This document shows positions 45,462-53,257 of a stretch of DNA of 53,257 bases, piece after piece (the stretch's first letter is position 1; every line of letters begins with the position of its first letter). The DNA lies in the NCBI RefSeq assembly GCF_012933445.1, contig NZ_JABBNC010000052.1, positions 1 through 53,257 on the forward strand. The letters are read 5' to 3'. The position numbers were made by a program, and so were the translations under genes. The notes under the pieces are model-generated. The model saw nothing but the letters and a program-made list of their open reading frames with translations, was not told the origin of the DNA and did not search any database. The DNA is from Actinoplanes sp. TBRC 11911 (GTDB lineage: Bacteria > Actinomycetota > Actinomycetes > Mycobacteriales > Micromonosporaceae).

Positions 45462-46607
45462 TCATGCCGGTCGGTGGGTGGCGCGGACGGCGAGGTCGAT
45501 CAAGGCCGCGCGGGCCTCCTGCTCGATCGGGGCCTCGGCCATCGCGGCGACCCCGTCGGCAACCCGTTCCGAGATCATCGCCTCGATCGCGGCGGGTGCG
45601 CCGGTCTCCGCGATGACCTGGGCGCGGCGCACGATCTGAGCCGGGCTGAACCCACCGGAGCCGTCGGCGGGGTTGACGGCTCCGGCGGGGTCCATGGCCA
45701 GCTCGGCGTGCTGCGCCGGGGTCGCGCGCTGGCGGGCGATCATGAGGAGGGCGGTGGGTTTGCCGGTGCGCAGGTCGTCGCCGAACGGCTTGCCGGTGAC
45801 CGCCGGGTCGCCGAACACGCCCAGCAGGTCGTCACGCAGCTGGAAGGCCTCGCCGACGGAAAGCCCATACCGCCCGTACGCCTCCTCGGTGCCGGGTTTC
45901 GCGCGACCGGCGAGCGCCATGCCGAACTGGAGGGGCCGTTGCACGGTGTAGCTTGCGGTCTTGTGGCGGGCGACGAGCAGCGCCCGCTCGAGCGACCACT
46001 CCTGCGGCGCGGTCTCGCCGAGCACGTCGAGATATTGCCCGGCGACCGCTTCCACGCGCATCCGGTCATACCAGGACCGGACGCCGAACAGCGTCGTGGC
46101 GGGCAGTTCGGCGCGGGCCAGCAACTGGTCGGCCCACACCAGGCACAGGTCACCGACGAGGACCGCGGACGCCGCACCGAACTGGTCCGGATCGCCGTGC
46201 CCGGCCCGACGAACGTGCCGTGCGGTGAAGACCCGGTGCGCGGTGGGCATCCCGCGCCGCGTCGCCGAGCGGTCCATCACGTCGTCGTGGATCAGCGCGA
46301 ACGTGTGCATCAGCTCGAGCGCGGCGAGCGCCGGCAGCACCGGTGCGAGCGGTGCGCGCGGGCCGGCCACGCCGCGCCAGCCCCAGTAGGCGAACGTCGG
46401 CCGCAGCCGTTTGCCACCGGCCATGACCAGGTCACGGGCGGTGCGGGCGAAGCCGCCGACGGCCGGGTCGATGCCGTCGAGGCCGGCAATCTGCGCGGCC
46501 AGGAAATCGGCCAGAGTGCCCTCGATGGCGTCTTGCAGCGCGCGCGGAGTCGCGGCGGCCAGGGATGCCCCGGGCGGCCGGTTTTCCTCAAGCGTGTTCT
46601 GAGCCAC
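45462..46607 (-). CDS. crtE: geranylgeranyl diphosphate synthase
   Basis: 381-residue trans-polyprenyl synthase. First aspartate motif HTFALIHDDVMDRSATRRG, second FQLRDDLLGVFGDP, plus GGKRLRP for IPP binding. Supplies GGPP to CrtB. The residues before the first Asp motif are small or aromatic as in C20 synthases, so GGPP is likely, not certain. GTG start without ribosome site; a TACGGT -10-like box sits seven bases ahead. Confidence 0.93.
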   Translation of the reverse strand: MAQNTLEENRPPGASLAAATPRALQDAIEGTLADFLAAQIAGLDGIDPAVGGFARTARDLVMAGGKRLRPTFAYWGWRGVAGPRAPLAPVLPALAALELMHTFALIHDDVMDRSATRRGMPTAHRVFTARHVRRAGHGDPDQFGAASAVLVGDLCLVWADQLLARAELPATTLFGVRSWYDRMRVEAVAGQYLDVLGETAPQEWSLERALLVARHKTASYTVQRPLQFGMALAGRAKPGTEEAYGRYGLSVGEAFQLRDDLLGVFGDPAVTGKPFGDDLRTGKPTALLMIARQRATPAQHAELAMDPAGAVNPADGSGGFSPAQIVRRAQVIAETGAPAAIEAMISERVADGVAAMAEAPIEQEARAALIDLAVRATHRPA

Positions 46608-46614
46608 GGGATGT

Positions 46615-46620
46615 ACCGTA
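46615..46620 (-). promoter_or_regulatory. putative -10 box, leaderless crtE
   Basis: TACGGT on the minus strand ends seven bases before the crtE GTG, which lacks a ribosome-binding site. Confidence 0.45.
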
Positions 46621-46637
46621 CCCTAGGTTCGAGAGTT

Positions 46638-46658
46638 GCGTCGATTCGTGCGTCGATT
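46638..46658. promoter_or_regulatory. tandem repeat in the crtE/crtB intergenic region
   Basis: GCGTCGATT occurs at 46638-46646 and 46650-46658, a 12-base period, just upstream of the crtE -10 box and of the crtB ribosome site. A candidate binding site for a regulator serving both directions. Confidence 0.4.
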
Positions 46659-46674
46659 TCGCTGGAGGGTAGCG

Positions 46675-47568
46675 ATGGCTGATATCCACGACTCTGATCT
46701 CAATGCCTCCTACGAACGCTGCCGTGAGCTGCACCGACGGCACGGCCGCACCTACTATCTGGCGACCAGGCTGCTGCCCGCGTGGAAACGCCGGCACGTG
46801 CACGCGCTGTACGGGTTCACAAGGTATGCCGACGAGATCGTGGACCAGACCGCGGTGCTCTCGCCGGAGGAACGGGCCACTCGGCTGACCGCGTGGTCGG
46901 ACCGGTTCGTCGCCGGACTGCACGGTGAGCCGGTCGACGATCCGCTGCTGCCCGCGGTGCTGCACACGATCGCGGTGTTCGACCTCGACGTCGCCGACTT
47001 CTCGACCTTCCTGCGCAGCATGGAGATGGACCTCACGATCGCCACGTACGAGACGTACGACGACCTCCTGGCGTACATGGAGGGGTCGGCCGCCGTGATC
47101 GGCACGATGATGCTGCCGATCCTGGGCTCCGCGACCCCCGCCGCCGCCCGCGAGCCCGCCCGTGAGCTGGGGCTCGCCTTCCAGCTGACGAATTTCATCC
47201 GGGACGTCGCCGAGGATCTCGAGCGCGACCGCGTCTACCTGCCGCTGGCCGATCTGTCCCGATTCGACCTGACGCCCGACGACCTGCGCCCCGGCAACCC
47301 CAAGGTCAAACCCCTCATCCGGTACGAGGTGAGCCGCGCCCGTGGTCACTACGCGGCCGCGGCACCCGGCATCACGATGCTCGACCCGGCCTCGCAGGCC
47401 TGCATGCGCACCGCGTTCGCGCTGTACGCGGGCATCCTCGACGAGGTCGAGTCGGCCGGCTACGACGTGTTCACCCGGCGCGCCACGGTGCCGAACAGGC
47501 GGCGCGCCGCGGTCGCCGTGCGCAGCCTGCTGACCCGCACCGGGACCCCGGTCCGGGTGGCCGCCTGA
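46675..47568 (+). CDS. crtB: phytoene synthase
   Basis: 297 residues. Condenses two GGPP to phytoene. First aspartate motif YGFTRYADEIVDQT, second FIRDVAEDLERDRVYLP, both intact. ATG at 46675 behind GGAGGG. The stop overlaps the photolyase ATG by one base. It is divergent from crtE, sharing a 67-base promoter region. Confidence 0.95.
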   Translation: MADIHDSDLNASYERCRELHRRHGRTYYLATRLLPAWKRRHVHALYGFTRYADEIVDQTAVLSPEERATRLTAWSDRFVAGLHGEPVDDPLLPAVLHTIAVFDLDVADFSTFLRSMEMDLTIATYETYDDLLAYMEGSAAVIGTMMLPILGSATPAAAREPARELGLAFQLTNFIRDVAEDLERDRVYLPLADLSRFDLTPDDLRPGNPKVKPLIRYEVSRARGHYAAAAPGITMLDPASQACMRTAFALYAGILDEVESAGYDVFTRRATVPNRRRAAVAVRSLLTRTGTPVRVAA

Positions 47569-48884
47569 TGCGTACGGCGATCGTCCTGTTCACTCGCGAC
47601 CTGCGCGTCCACGACAATCCCGCGCTCGCCGCCGCGTGCGCGAACGCCGACCGGGTGGTGCCGCTGTTCGTCCTCGACCCGGCGCTCGGCGGCCTGTCCG
47701 CGAACCGCAACCGCTTCCTGCATCAGTCCCTCGCCGACCTGAGGTCCACGCTTCGTGAGAAGGGCGCCGATCTGGTGCTGCGCTCCGGCGATCCGGTGGC
47801 CGAGACGATTCGGCTGGCCGGCGAGACGGACGCGACAATGGTGGGTCTGGCGGCCGACGTCAGCACGTACGCCCGCAAGCGTGAGCAACGGCTGCGGGCC
47901 GAATGCGACAGGCATCGCATCGCGCTCAAGCTCTTTCCGGGATTGACCGTCGTCGACCCGGGCGCGCTGAAACCGGGCGGCGGCGATTCGTATCGCGTCT
48001 TCACTCCCTACTACCGGGCGTGGCATGCCGCCGAGTGGCGCGACGAGGTGGTGACACCGCGCAAAATCCCGATGCCGCAGGGTGTTTCGCCCGGGCGCCT
48101 TCCGGCCCTGCCCGACGGCGACTCGCCGGACGCCGCCGAGGGTGGCGAAACCGAGGCCCGCCGACGCCTCGCGGCCTGGCGCCGGCGCCACGACGGGTAC
48201 GCCGACGGCCACGACGATCTGCCCGCCGACGCGACCAGCCGGCTCAGCCCGTACCTGCGATTCGGGTGCCTGTCGCCGTTGTCGCTCGCCAACGCCGTAC
48301 CGGGGAACGAAGCTTTCGTGCGGCAGGTCTGCTGGCGCGATTTCTATTACCAGGTCGCGCTGGCTTTCCCGCAGATCTCGACGACGGCCTATCGCAAATC
48401 CGGTGACCTGGAGTGGCGCGACGACCCGGACGGTCTGAAGCACTGGCAGGACGGCCTCACCGGGGTTCCGGTGGTGGATGCCGGAATGCGCCAGTTACGC
48501 GCCGAAGGCTGGATGCACAACCGGGCACGCCTGATCACCGCGGCGTTTCTCACCAAACATCTGGGCATCGACTGGCGGCCCGGTCTGCGCTGGTTCTTCC
48601 GGTGGCTGCTCGACGGCGACGTCCCGAACAATTCCGGGAACTGGCAGTGGGTGGCCGGCACCGGCAACGACACCAAGCCGTACCGCCGTTTCAACCCGAT
48701 CCGGCAGGCGCAGCGCTTCGATCCGGACGGCGCGTACGTCCGGCGTTACGTACCCGAGCTCAAGGGAATTGAGGGCGCCGCCGTGCACCAGCCGTGGCGC
48801 CTGCCGGCCGACGTCCGTAAGGGCCTCGACTATCCGGCGCCGCTCGAATCACATCGTGACGAGGCGGTGTGGCTGCGGCCGTGA
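47568..48884 (+). CDS. phr: deoxyribodipyrimidine photolyase
   Basis: 438 residues of the photolyase/cryptochrome family, repairing UV pyrimidine dimers with blue light and FADH-. The N-terminal antenna domain starts TAIVLFTRDLRVHDNPAL; the FAD domain has SRLSPYLRFGCLSP, the WRDFYYQVA segment and MHNRARLITAAFLTKHL, and NWQWVAGTGNDTKPYRRFNP near the C-terminus. Coupling to crtB places UV repair and pigment in one light-response unit. Confidence 0.95.
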   Translation: MRTAIVLFTRDLRVHDNPALAAACANADRVVPLFVLDPALGGLSANRNRFLHQSLADLRSTLREKGADLVLRSGDPVAETIRLAGETDATMVGLAADVSTYARKREQRLRAECDRHRIALKLFPGLTVVDPGALKPGGGDSYRVFTPYYRAWHAAEWRDEVVTPRKIPMPQGVSPGRLPALPDGDSPDAAEGGETEARRRLAAWRRRHDGYADGHDDLPADATSRLSPYLRFGCLSPLSLANAVPGNEAFVRQVCWRDFYYQVALAFPQISTTAYRKSGDLEWRDDPDGLKHWQDGLTGVPVVDAGMRQLRAEGWMHNRARLITAAFLTKHLGIDWRPGLRWFFRWLLDGDVPNNSGNWQWVAGTGNDTKPYRRFNPIRQAQRFDPDGAYVRRYVPELKGIEGAAVHQPWRLPADVRKGLDYPAPLESHRDEAVWLRP

Positions 48885-48899
48885 CGCGAACGGAGGAAT

Positions 48900-48928
48900 C
48901 CGCGCCGCCCCGATGAAGGGCGGCGCGG
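48900..48928 (+). terminator. hairpin downstream of phr
   Basis: CCGCGCCGCCC and GGGCGGCGCGG form a perfect 11-bp stem with a seven-base loop, without T-tract. Confidence 0.6.
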
Positions 48929-49030
48929 ACCGGCTGCCGCGAGGACGACGGGCACCAGCCCTGCCCGCGTTCGCCCCCTCACGGCGCCTTGGGTGATCCC
49001 TCTTCCGCGAGGGTTCAGAATCGGCGGCCG

Positions 49031-50059
49031 CTAGCCGGAGATGAGACTTCCGAGCGCGTTTTCTATCCGATCCACCGCGGCGAAATCGCCCAGCCGCCGC
49101 GTCACGTACGCGATCGCCAGGCCGGCCGCCGGATCCGCCCAGCCGGCGTTGCCGCCCAGACCGCCCTGGCCCCACGTGCCGTCCTCCTCGATCTGCACGC
49201 CGAGGCCCCACGTCACCTCGGTTTCCAGAAACAGATCCATCCCCTCGTACGCCGGTACGGCGAGCTCGGGAAGGGTGCCGTCCAGGACTCGCGCGTAGAA
49301 CTGGGCGATCGCGGTCGCGGTGGAATGCAGATTGACGGCGGGCACCGCGGCCTTACGCCAGCGGGAGCTGTTCAGAACGGCCAGATCACGGGCGCCGGCC
49401 GGATTGGAGACGGCCCGGGCGTGCACCGAATCCGGTTCGCCGAGCATCCGGGCCGGCCAATCGGGGGCGTCGTATTCCAACTCGGCACACCGGGCGATGT
49501 CCGCGTCCGACAACGCGAAGCCGAAATCGAGCCCGATCTCGTTCGCGACGAACAGTGCCGGTTCGCGGCCGTCCATCCGTCGAATCAGCTCGCCGAGCAG
49601 ATGTCCGTAGGTCAGGGCGTGCTCGGCGGCGAGGGTGCCCGGCTCCCATTCCGGCTCGGCCGCGGCCAAATCGGCGCACAGCCCGTCCCAATCGGCCCAC
49701 GCGGACGCCGGGCGCGGCACCGGGAACGCCGGAAGTCCGGCAGTGTGTGACACGACGTCGCGTACGCGGGCCGGGGTTTGAAATTCCGGCCAATAGCTGG
49801 ACATCGGCGCGTCCAGCACGATCGCACCGCGCGCGACCAGAATCAGCACCGCCGCCGCGATCACCGGCTTGCCCACCGAATAGACATTGACCAGCGTGTT
49901 CGCGTCCCAGGGTGTGGTCCGCCCGGCGTCGCGCCAGCCCTCCCACACCTCCACCACGGGCTCGCCGTGCCGCAGCACGGTCAACGCGGAACCGCCGCGG
50001 GGCTCGGCCGCGAAAGCCTCGCCGACGCCTTCGAAACCCTTTGCGATGAAGCCCTCCAT
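49031..50059 (-). CDS. beta-lactamase-family serine hydrolase
   Basis: 342 residues of the class C beta-lactamase / esterase (EstB-like) family. SVGK at the start of the long helix is the SxxK nucleophile; LTYGHLLGELI supplies the Tyr motif; WGQGGLGGNAGWADP is the third (HxG-equivalent) element. No signal peptide, so probably a cytoplasmic esterase or peptidase. ATG at 50059; a GTG three codons upstream is possible. Confidence 0.85.
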   Translation of the reverse strand: MEGFIAKGFEGVGEAFAAEPRGGSALTVLRHGEPVVEVWEGWRDAGRTTPWDANTLVNVYSVGKPVIAAAVLILVARGAIVLDAPMSSYWPEFQTPARVRDVVSHTAGLPAFPVPRPASAWADWDGLCADLAAAEPEWEPGTLAAEHALTYGHLLGELIRRMDGREPALFVANEIGLDFGFALSDADIARCAELEYDAPDWPARMLGEPDSVHARAVSNPAGARDLAVLNSSRWRKAAVPAVNLHSTATAIAQFYARVLDGTLPELAVPAYEGMDLFLETEVTWGLGVQIEEDGTWGQGGLGGNAGWADPAAGLAIAYVTRRLGDFAAVDRIENALGSLISG

Positions 50060-50099
50060 GCGGCGCACCGTAACCCGATCAGGTGCTTAGCTGTACATC

Positions 50100-51458
50100 A
50101 TGGGCGAGACGCGGCAAGTCGACGTGGTGGTCATGGGTCTGGGCGTGGGCGGCGAGGAGGTCGCGGGGCGCCTGGCCGTCGCCGGGCTCAACGTCGTCGG
50201 GGTGGAGAACACGCTGGTCGGCGGCGAATGCCCGTACTGGGGATGCATTCCCACCAAGATCATGGTGCGGGCCGGCTCGGCGCTTGCCGAGGCGCGGCGC
50301 ATCCCCCTGGTGGCCGGCGCGTCGACGGTGAGTCCGGACTGGGGACCGGTCGCGAAGAAGATCCGGGAACAGGCGACCGACGACTGGAACGACAAGGTCG
50401 CGGTCGACCGATTCACCGGCAAGGGCGGCCATTTCGTACGGGGCACCGCCGAGGTGACCGGACCGGGCCGGGTCGAGGTCGGCGACCAGACGTTCGAGGC
50501 GACGCGCGGCATCGTGGTCGCCACCGGCACGCACGCCGTGATCCCGCCGATCGAGGGACTCGCCGGCACCCCGTACTGGACGAACCGGGACGCGGTCGAG
50601 GCCGCCACCCTGCCGGAATCGATGATCGTGCTCGGCGGCGGGGCCATCGGAAGCGAGCTGGCGCAGGTGTTCGCCCGTTTCGGCGTACAGGTGAAGATCA
50701 TTGAGGGGTCGGGCCGGCTGCTGGCCATGGAGGAGCCCGAGTCGTCGCAGGTCGCCGAGCAGGTGTTCGCGGCCGACGGAATCGAGATCCACAAGGGGGT
50801 GCACGCCGCCAAGGTCGAGTACGACGACGGCTTCACCGTGACGCTCGCCGACTCCACCACGATCAGCGCCGAGAAACTGCTGGTCTGCGCCGGGCGCGCG
50901 GCCCGGCTGCGCGGCCTCGGCCTGGAGCACCTCGGCATCGACACGACCGCTCGTTTCATCGGAACTGACGAATGGATGCGAGCCGGCGAAAAGGTGTGGG
51001 CGGTCGGCGACATCACCGGGAACGGTGTATTCACCCACATGGCTATGTATGAAGCCGACATCGCGGTGCGCGACATCCTCGGCGAAGGCGGCCCGGCGGC
51101 CGATTACCGGGCGCGACCCAGGGTGACGTTCATCGATCCGGAAATCGGCGCGGTGGGGCTCACCGAGGCCGAGGCGCGGGCGGCGGGCATCGACGTACGC
51201 GTCGGGTATGTGCCGCTGACGGCGACCACTCGCGGATTCATCCACGGGCCGGGCAACGAGGGATTCATCAAGCTCATCGCCGATCACGACCGCGGAGTAC
51301 TGGTCGGCGGAACGACCGCCGGACCGGCCGGGGGCGAGATGATCGGAGCTATCTCGGTCGCCGTGCACGCCGAGGTCCCGGTGTCCACGTTGCTCAGCAC
51401 GATCTGGGCATACCCGACGTTCCACCGGGGGTTCGGGGAGGCGTTGAAGTCGCTCTAG
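50100..51458 (+). CDS. disulfide-reductase-family flavoprotein, atypical
   Basis: 452 residues. FAD Rossmann start VDVVVMGLGVGGEEVAGRLAVAG, redox pair GGECPYWGCIPTK (Cx4C), NAD(P) loop VLGGGAIGSELAQVF, second FAD motif VWAVGDITGNGVFTHMA, and a dimerisation domain. In lipoamide, glutathione and mercuric reductases the C-terminus carries HPTxxE, the His/Glu acid-base pair; here it is YPTFHRG. So the redox Cys pair is present but the partner His is replaced, and the substrate is unknown. Ends in a CTAG shared with the next gene. Confidence 0.85.
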   Translation: MGETRQVDVVVMGLGVGGEEVAGRLAVAGLNVVGVENTLVGGECPYWGCIPTKIMVRAGSALAEARRIPLVAGASTVSPDWGPVAKKIREQATDDWNDKVAVDRFTGKGGHFVRGTAEVTGPGRVEVGDQTFEATRGIVVATGTHAVIPPIEGLAGTPYWTNRDAVEAATLPESMIVLGGGAIGSELAQVFARFGVQVKIIEGSGRLLAMEEPESSQVAEQVFAADGIEIHKGVHAAKVEYDDGFTVTLADSTTISAEKLLVCAGRAARLRGLGLEHLGIDTTARFIGTDEWMRAGEKVWAVGDITGNGVFTHMAMYEADIAVRDILGEGGPAADYRARPRVTFIDPEIGAVGLTEAEARAAGIDVRVGYVPLTATTRGFIHGPGNEGFIKLIADHDRGVLVGGTTAGPAGGEMIGAISVAVHAEVPVSTLLSTIWAYPTFHRGFGEALKSL

Positions 51459-51874
51459 CTGGGCATCGCGGCGGTCACGGTGGTGCCGCACGGGCCCGTG
51501 TCGATGTTGAGGGCGGACAGCCGCCGGGCAATCCACAGCCCGCGCCCTCCCGACATGTTCGGCCCGGGCGGCTCCATTCCGGCCTGCGGATCGGCCAGCC
51601 CCGGACCGTCGTCGCTCACCCGGAGGACAAACCGGTTGTTCTCGCGCCAAAGGTTCAGCCGGCCATACCCGCCGCCGTGCCGGACGGCGTTGGTCGCGAG
51701 CTCGTATACCACCAGCACGACGTCTTCCACCAGCTCCCGGGGACCGAGCTCCGACGCGTACGCCTCCACCCCGCCCCGGACCGCAAGAAGATCGTCGGCG
51801 CTGAACCGCAGGTCGAGCCGCTGTTCGCGGACGCCATGTGCCACCCGCAGACTCGGTCCCTGAGCTCGCGCCAT
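51455..51874 (-). CDS. GHKL ATPase, RsbW/anti-sigma-like
   Basis: 139 residues of the histidine-kinase-like ATPase fold found in anti-sigma factors such as RsbW and SpoIIAB. VVYELATNAVRHG is the N box, VSDDGPGLADP the G1 box, and GRGLWIARRLSALN the G2 region. No neighbouring sigma factor or anti-anti-sigma gene. Convergent with the flavoprotein and divergent from the Rieske gene. Confidence 0.88.
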   Translation of the reverse strand: MARAQGPSLRVAHGVREQRLDLRFSADDLLAVRGGVEAYASELGPRELVEDVVLVVYELATNAVRHGGGYGRLNLWRENNRFVLRVSDDGPGLADPQAGMEPPGPNMSGGRGLWIARRLSALNIDTGPCGTTVTAAMPS

Positions 51875-51935
51875 GCCGATCCTGTACCCAGCGAGTCAGG
51901 CGTTTCACCGTTCCGACCGGGGGAAAACGTCAGAA

Positions 51936-52778
51936 ATGCAGATAGTCAGCCGGTTGGAAGAGGCGCGGGCGCTCGACGGCGTCAGCGACACACTGCAAAA
52001 GGCGATCTCCGCAGCCGTACGCCCGCAGAGGGTGCGAGATCTGCTCCACGGAACGTGGCTGGGGCATCCCCTGCACCCGGGGCTCGTCCAGTTGCCGATC
52101 GGCGCGTTCGTCTCGTCGGCGATCCTCGATCTGCTGCCGGGCCGGCGGCGGTCGTCGACGGTCCTGGTCGCGGTGGGTGTCGCCAGCTCGGTTCCGGCGA
52201 TCGCGGCCGGCTGGACCGACTGGTCGGAGATGACGCACGCGCGGCGCCGGGTCGGGCTGGTGCACGCGGCGTCGAACGCGGTGCTGGTGGGGCTCTGTAC
52301 GGCGTCGCTGGTCGCGCGCCTTCGCGGGAGGTCGGGGAAAGCTCTGAGCTATGCCGGCATCTCGGTCGGGTCGGTGGCCGCGTATCTCGGCGGGCATCTC
52401 GCGTACGCGCAGAGCGGTGGGGTCAACCAGGCGGCGCCCGAGCTCGGCCGGATTCCGGAGGAGTGGACCGAGGTGGGGCCGTTGGCGTCGTTCTCGGACG
52501 GGAAGCCCGCGGTGCGCAGCGTCGGTGACGTGTCCGTGCTGTTCTACCGGGCGGGGGATCGCCTGACCGCGATGATCGAGCGGTGCGGGCACGAGACCGG
52601 GCCGCTCGGTGAGGGAGAAGTCGTGGGGGTCGGGTCCGAGACCTGTGTGGTGTGCCCGTGGCATGGGAGCACGTTCCGGCTCTCCGACGGCCGGGTGATC
52701 CACGGACCGGCCGGGAGTGACCAGCCGACGCTCGAGGTTCGGGTGGCTGACGGGGCTGTTTCGGTTCGTCAGCCGTAA
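51936..52778 (+). CDS. DUF2231-Rieske [2Fe-2S] membrane protein
   Basis: 280 residues: an N-terminal amphipathic region, a DUF2231 membrane domain (GTWLGHPLHPGLVQLPIGAFVSSAILDLLPG, then about three more helices), and a C-terminal Rieske domain with CGHETGPL and CPWHGSTF (C-x-H...C-x2-H). Likely an electron-transfer protein of the membrane; partner unknown. ATG at 51936 follows GGGGGA; an ATG at 51873 would overlap the ATPase gene. Confidence 0.88.
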   Translation: MQIVSRLEEARALDGVSDTLQKAISAAVRPQRVRDLLHGTWLGHPLHPGLVQLPIGAFVSSAILDLLPGRRRSSTVLVAVGVASSVPAIAAGWTDWSEMTHARRRVGLVHAASNAVLVGLCTASLVARLRGRSGKALSYAGISVGSVAAYLGGHLAYAQSGGVNQAAPELGRIPEEWTEVGPLASFSDGKPAVRSVGDVSVLFYRAGDRLTAMIERCGHETGPLGEGEVVGVGSETCVVCPWHGSTFRLSDGRVIHGPAGSDQPTLEVRVADGAVSVRQP

Positions 52779-52868
52779 CCCTCCGTCTACCGTTTTCCGG
52801 CATCCACTCGGCCTTTGCCATGGTGTCGCGGGGCTGACCTGCGGGGATGCCGGAGAGTGGGGGCCGAT

Positions 52869-52897
52869 TTGGAGGGTGGGGAACCACCCTGTAATGT
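52869..52897 (+). promoter_or_regulatory. rRNA-type promoter 1 (or terminator)
   Basis: TTGGAG (52869-52874), 17-base spacer, TAATGT (52892-52897). The spacer holds an inverted repeat AGGGTGG-ggaa-CCACCCT (52873-52890) with a GNRA tetraloop, so this could instead be the terminator of the Rieske gene. Confidence 0.4.
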
Positions 52898-52970
52898 TTT
52901 GCGAGCCGGCAGGGAAACGGGCGGCAGCGGAGAGATCCGAAACGGCCGTTCCTGCCAAATCCTTCGAGTT

Positions 52971-53000
52971 TTGGAACGCGGCAATGCTGCGCGCCTAGAT
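52971..53000 (+). promoter_or_regulatory. possible middle promoter
   Basis: TTGGAA (52971-52976) and CTAGAT (52995-53000) with an 18-base spacer. Weak. Confidence 0.3.
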
Positions 53001-53046
53001 CCGGGGGATGTACTAGGGCAGAGAGGCACCAACCGGGATAAACCGG

Positions 53047-53075
53047 TTGACACGGCCAGGAAGACCTAGTAATGT
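53047..53075 (+). promoter_or_regulatory. main rRNA operon promoter
   Basis: Consensus TTGACA (53047-53052), 17-base spacer, TAATGT (53070-53075). A perfect GTGCCCC-G-GGGGCAC palindrome (53083-53097) lies at the start of the transcript. Confidence 0.75.
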
Positions 53076-53132
53076 TGAACGAGTGCCCCGGGGGCACGGG
53101 CCCGACAAAGGGTGCGAGTTTCCGGTGTGTGG

Positions 53133-53170
53133 TTGTTCTTTGAGAACTCAACAGGGTGCTTTGTAAAGCC
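53133..53170 (+). other. 16S rRNA leader (boxA-like antitermination region)
   Basis: TTGTTCTTTGAGAACTCAACAG with the palindrome GTTCT-TTG-AGAAC (53135-53147) is the conserved leader found just before 16S rRNA in actinomycetes. The window ends before the mature 16S start. Confidence 0.7.
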
Positions 53171-53257
53171 AGTGCCAAGAATGATTTTTACCCCGGGCCG
53201 GTTTTATTCCGGCTTGGATTCCTTTGGCAACTTTTTGTTGCTGGGATGATTTTCCAC

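Noticed and set aside
50079..51908. 609-residue minus-strand frame
   Set aside because: Antisense to the flavoprotein gene, whose FAD and NAD motifs are intact.

Overview
The window is high-GC actinobacterial DNA. Gene content and order (purA with a DUF3151 gene, purSQL, purF-purM, DUF3073, a valine dehydrogenase, bldC, and a rRNA promoter region at the right end) point to a filamentous actinomycete, most likely Micromonosporaceae and probably Actinoplanes-like. The taxonomic guess is inferred from synteny and protein style, not from an rRNA sequence, because the window stops just before 16S.

Layout. 0.2-3 kb: a LOG-type nucleotide-binding protein, DUF3151, and a degenerate diacylglycerol-kinase-like protein cotranscribed with purA. 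3-18.5 kb: a purine biosynthesis supercluster, purA / purD divergent, then (MFS)-purB, purS-purQ-purL, and (SCP-like)-purF-purM. A sterol-carrier-like protein and a membrane-anchored protein with a very large Gly/Tyr/Gln-rich tail are interspersed. 18.5-20 kb: a radical SAM/SPASM enzyme overlapping a 71-residue precursor whose tail carries F-x-N and W-x-N triads, a cyclophane RiPP locus. 20-24.5 kb: DUF3073, valine dehydrogenase, a bldC-linked conserved protein, bldC, a methyltransferase and KptA. 24.5-34 kb: membrane protein plus PrsW protease, a small Ca-binding-repeat protein, hotdog thioesterase, HAD hydrolase, several unknown genes, a YCII/DGPF protein with an ECF42-type sigma factor, and a NYN protein. 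34-36.3 kb: divergent alpha/beta hydrolase and a styrene-monooxygenase-like flavoprotein with paired operator-like repeats between them.

36.8-42.1 kb is an accessory island bounded by a 29/30 match to the tRNA-Phe gene at 42.0 kb. It carries a DUF433/DUF5615 toxin-antitoxin-like pair, a small HTH protein behind a perfectly symmetric divergent operator-promoter, a GntR/UTRA remnant and several unknown genes, but no integrase. I read it as a decayed integrative element. Three tRNA genes (Phe, Asp, Glu) follow, all on the minus strand.

42.4-48.9 kb is a light/carotenoid locus: crtE-crtI-idi and a MerR/B12-domain (LitR/CarH-like) regulator on the minus strand, crtB and a DNA photolyase on the plus strand, sharing one divergent promoter region. 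49-52.8 kb holds a serine hydrolase, an unusual flavoprotein of the disulfide-reductase family, a GHKL (anti-sigma-like) ATPase and a DUF2231-Rieske membrane protein. The last 0.45 kb carries tandem rRNA-type promoters and the conserved leader that precedes 16S rRNA.

Many genes lack a Shine-Dalgarno sequence and instead have a TANNNT -10 box 6-8 bases before the start codon, so leaderless transcription looks common here.
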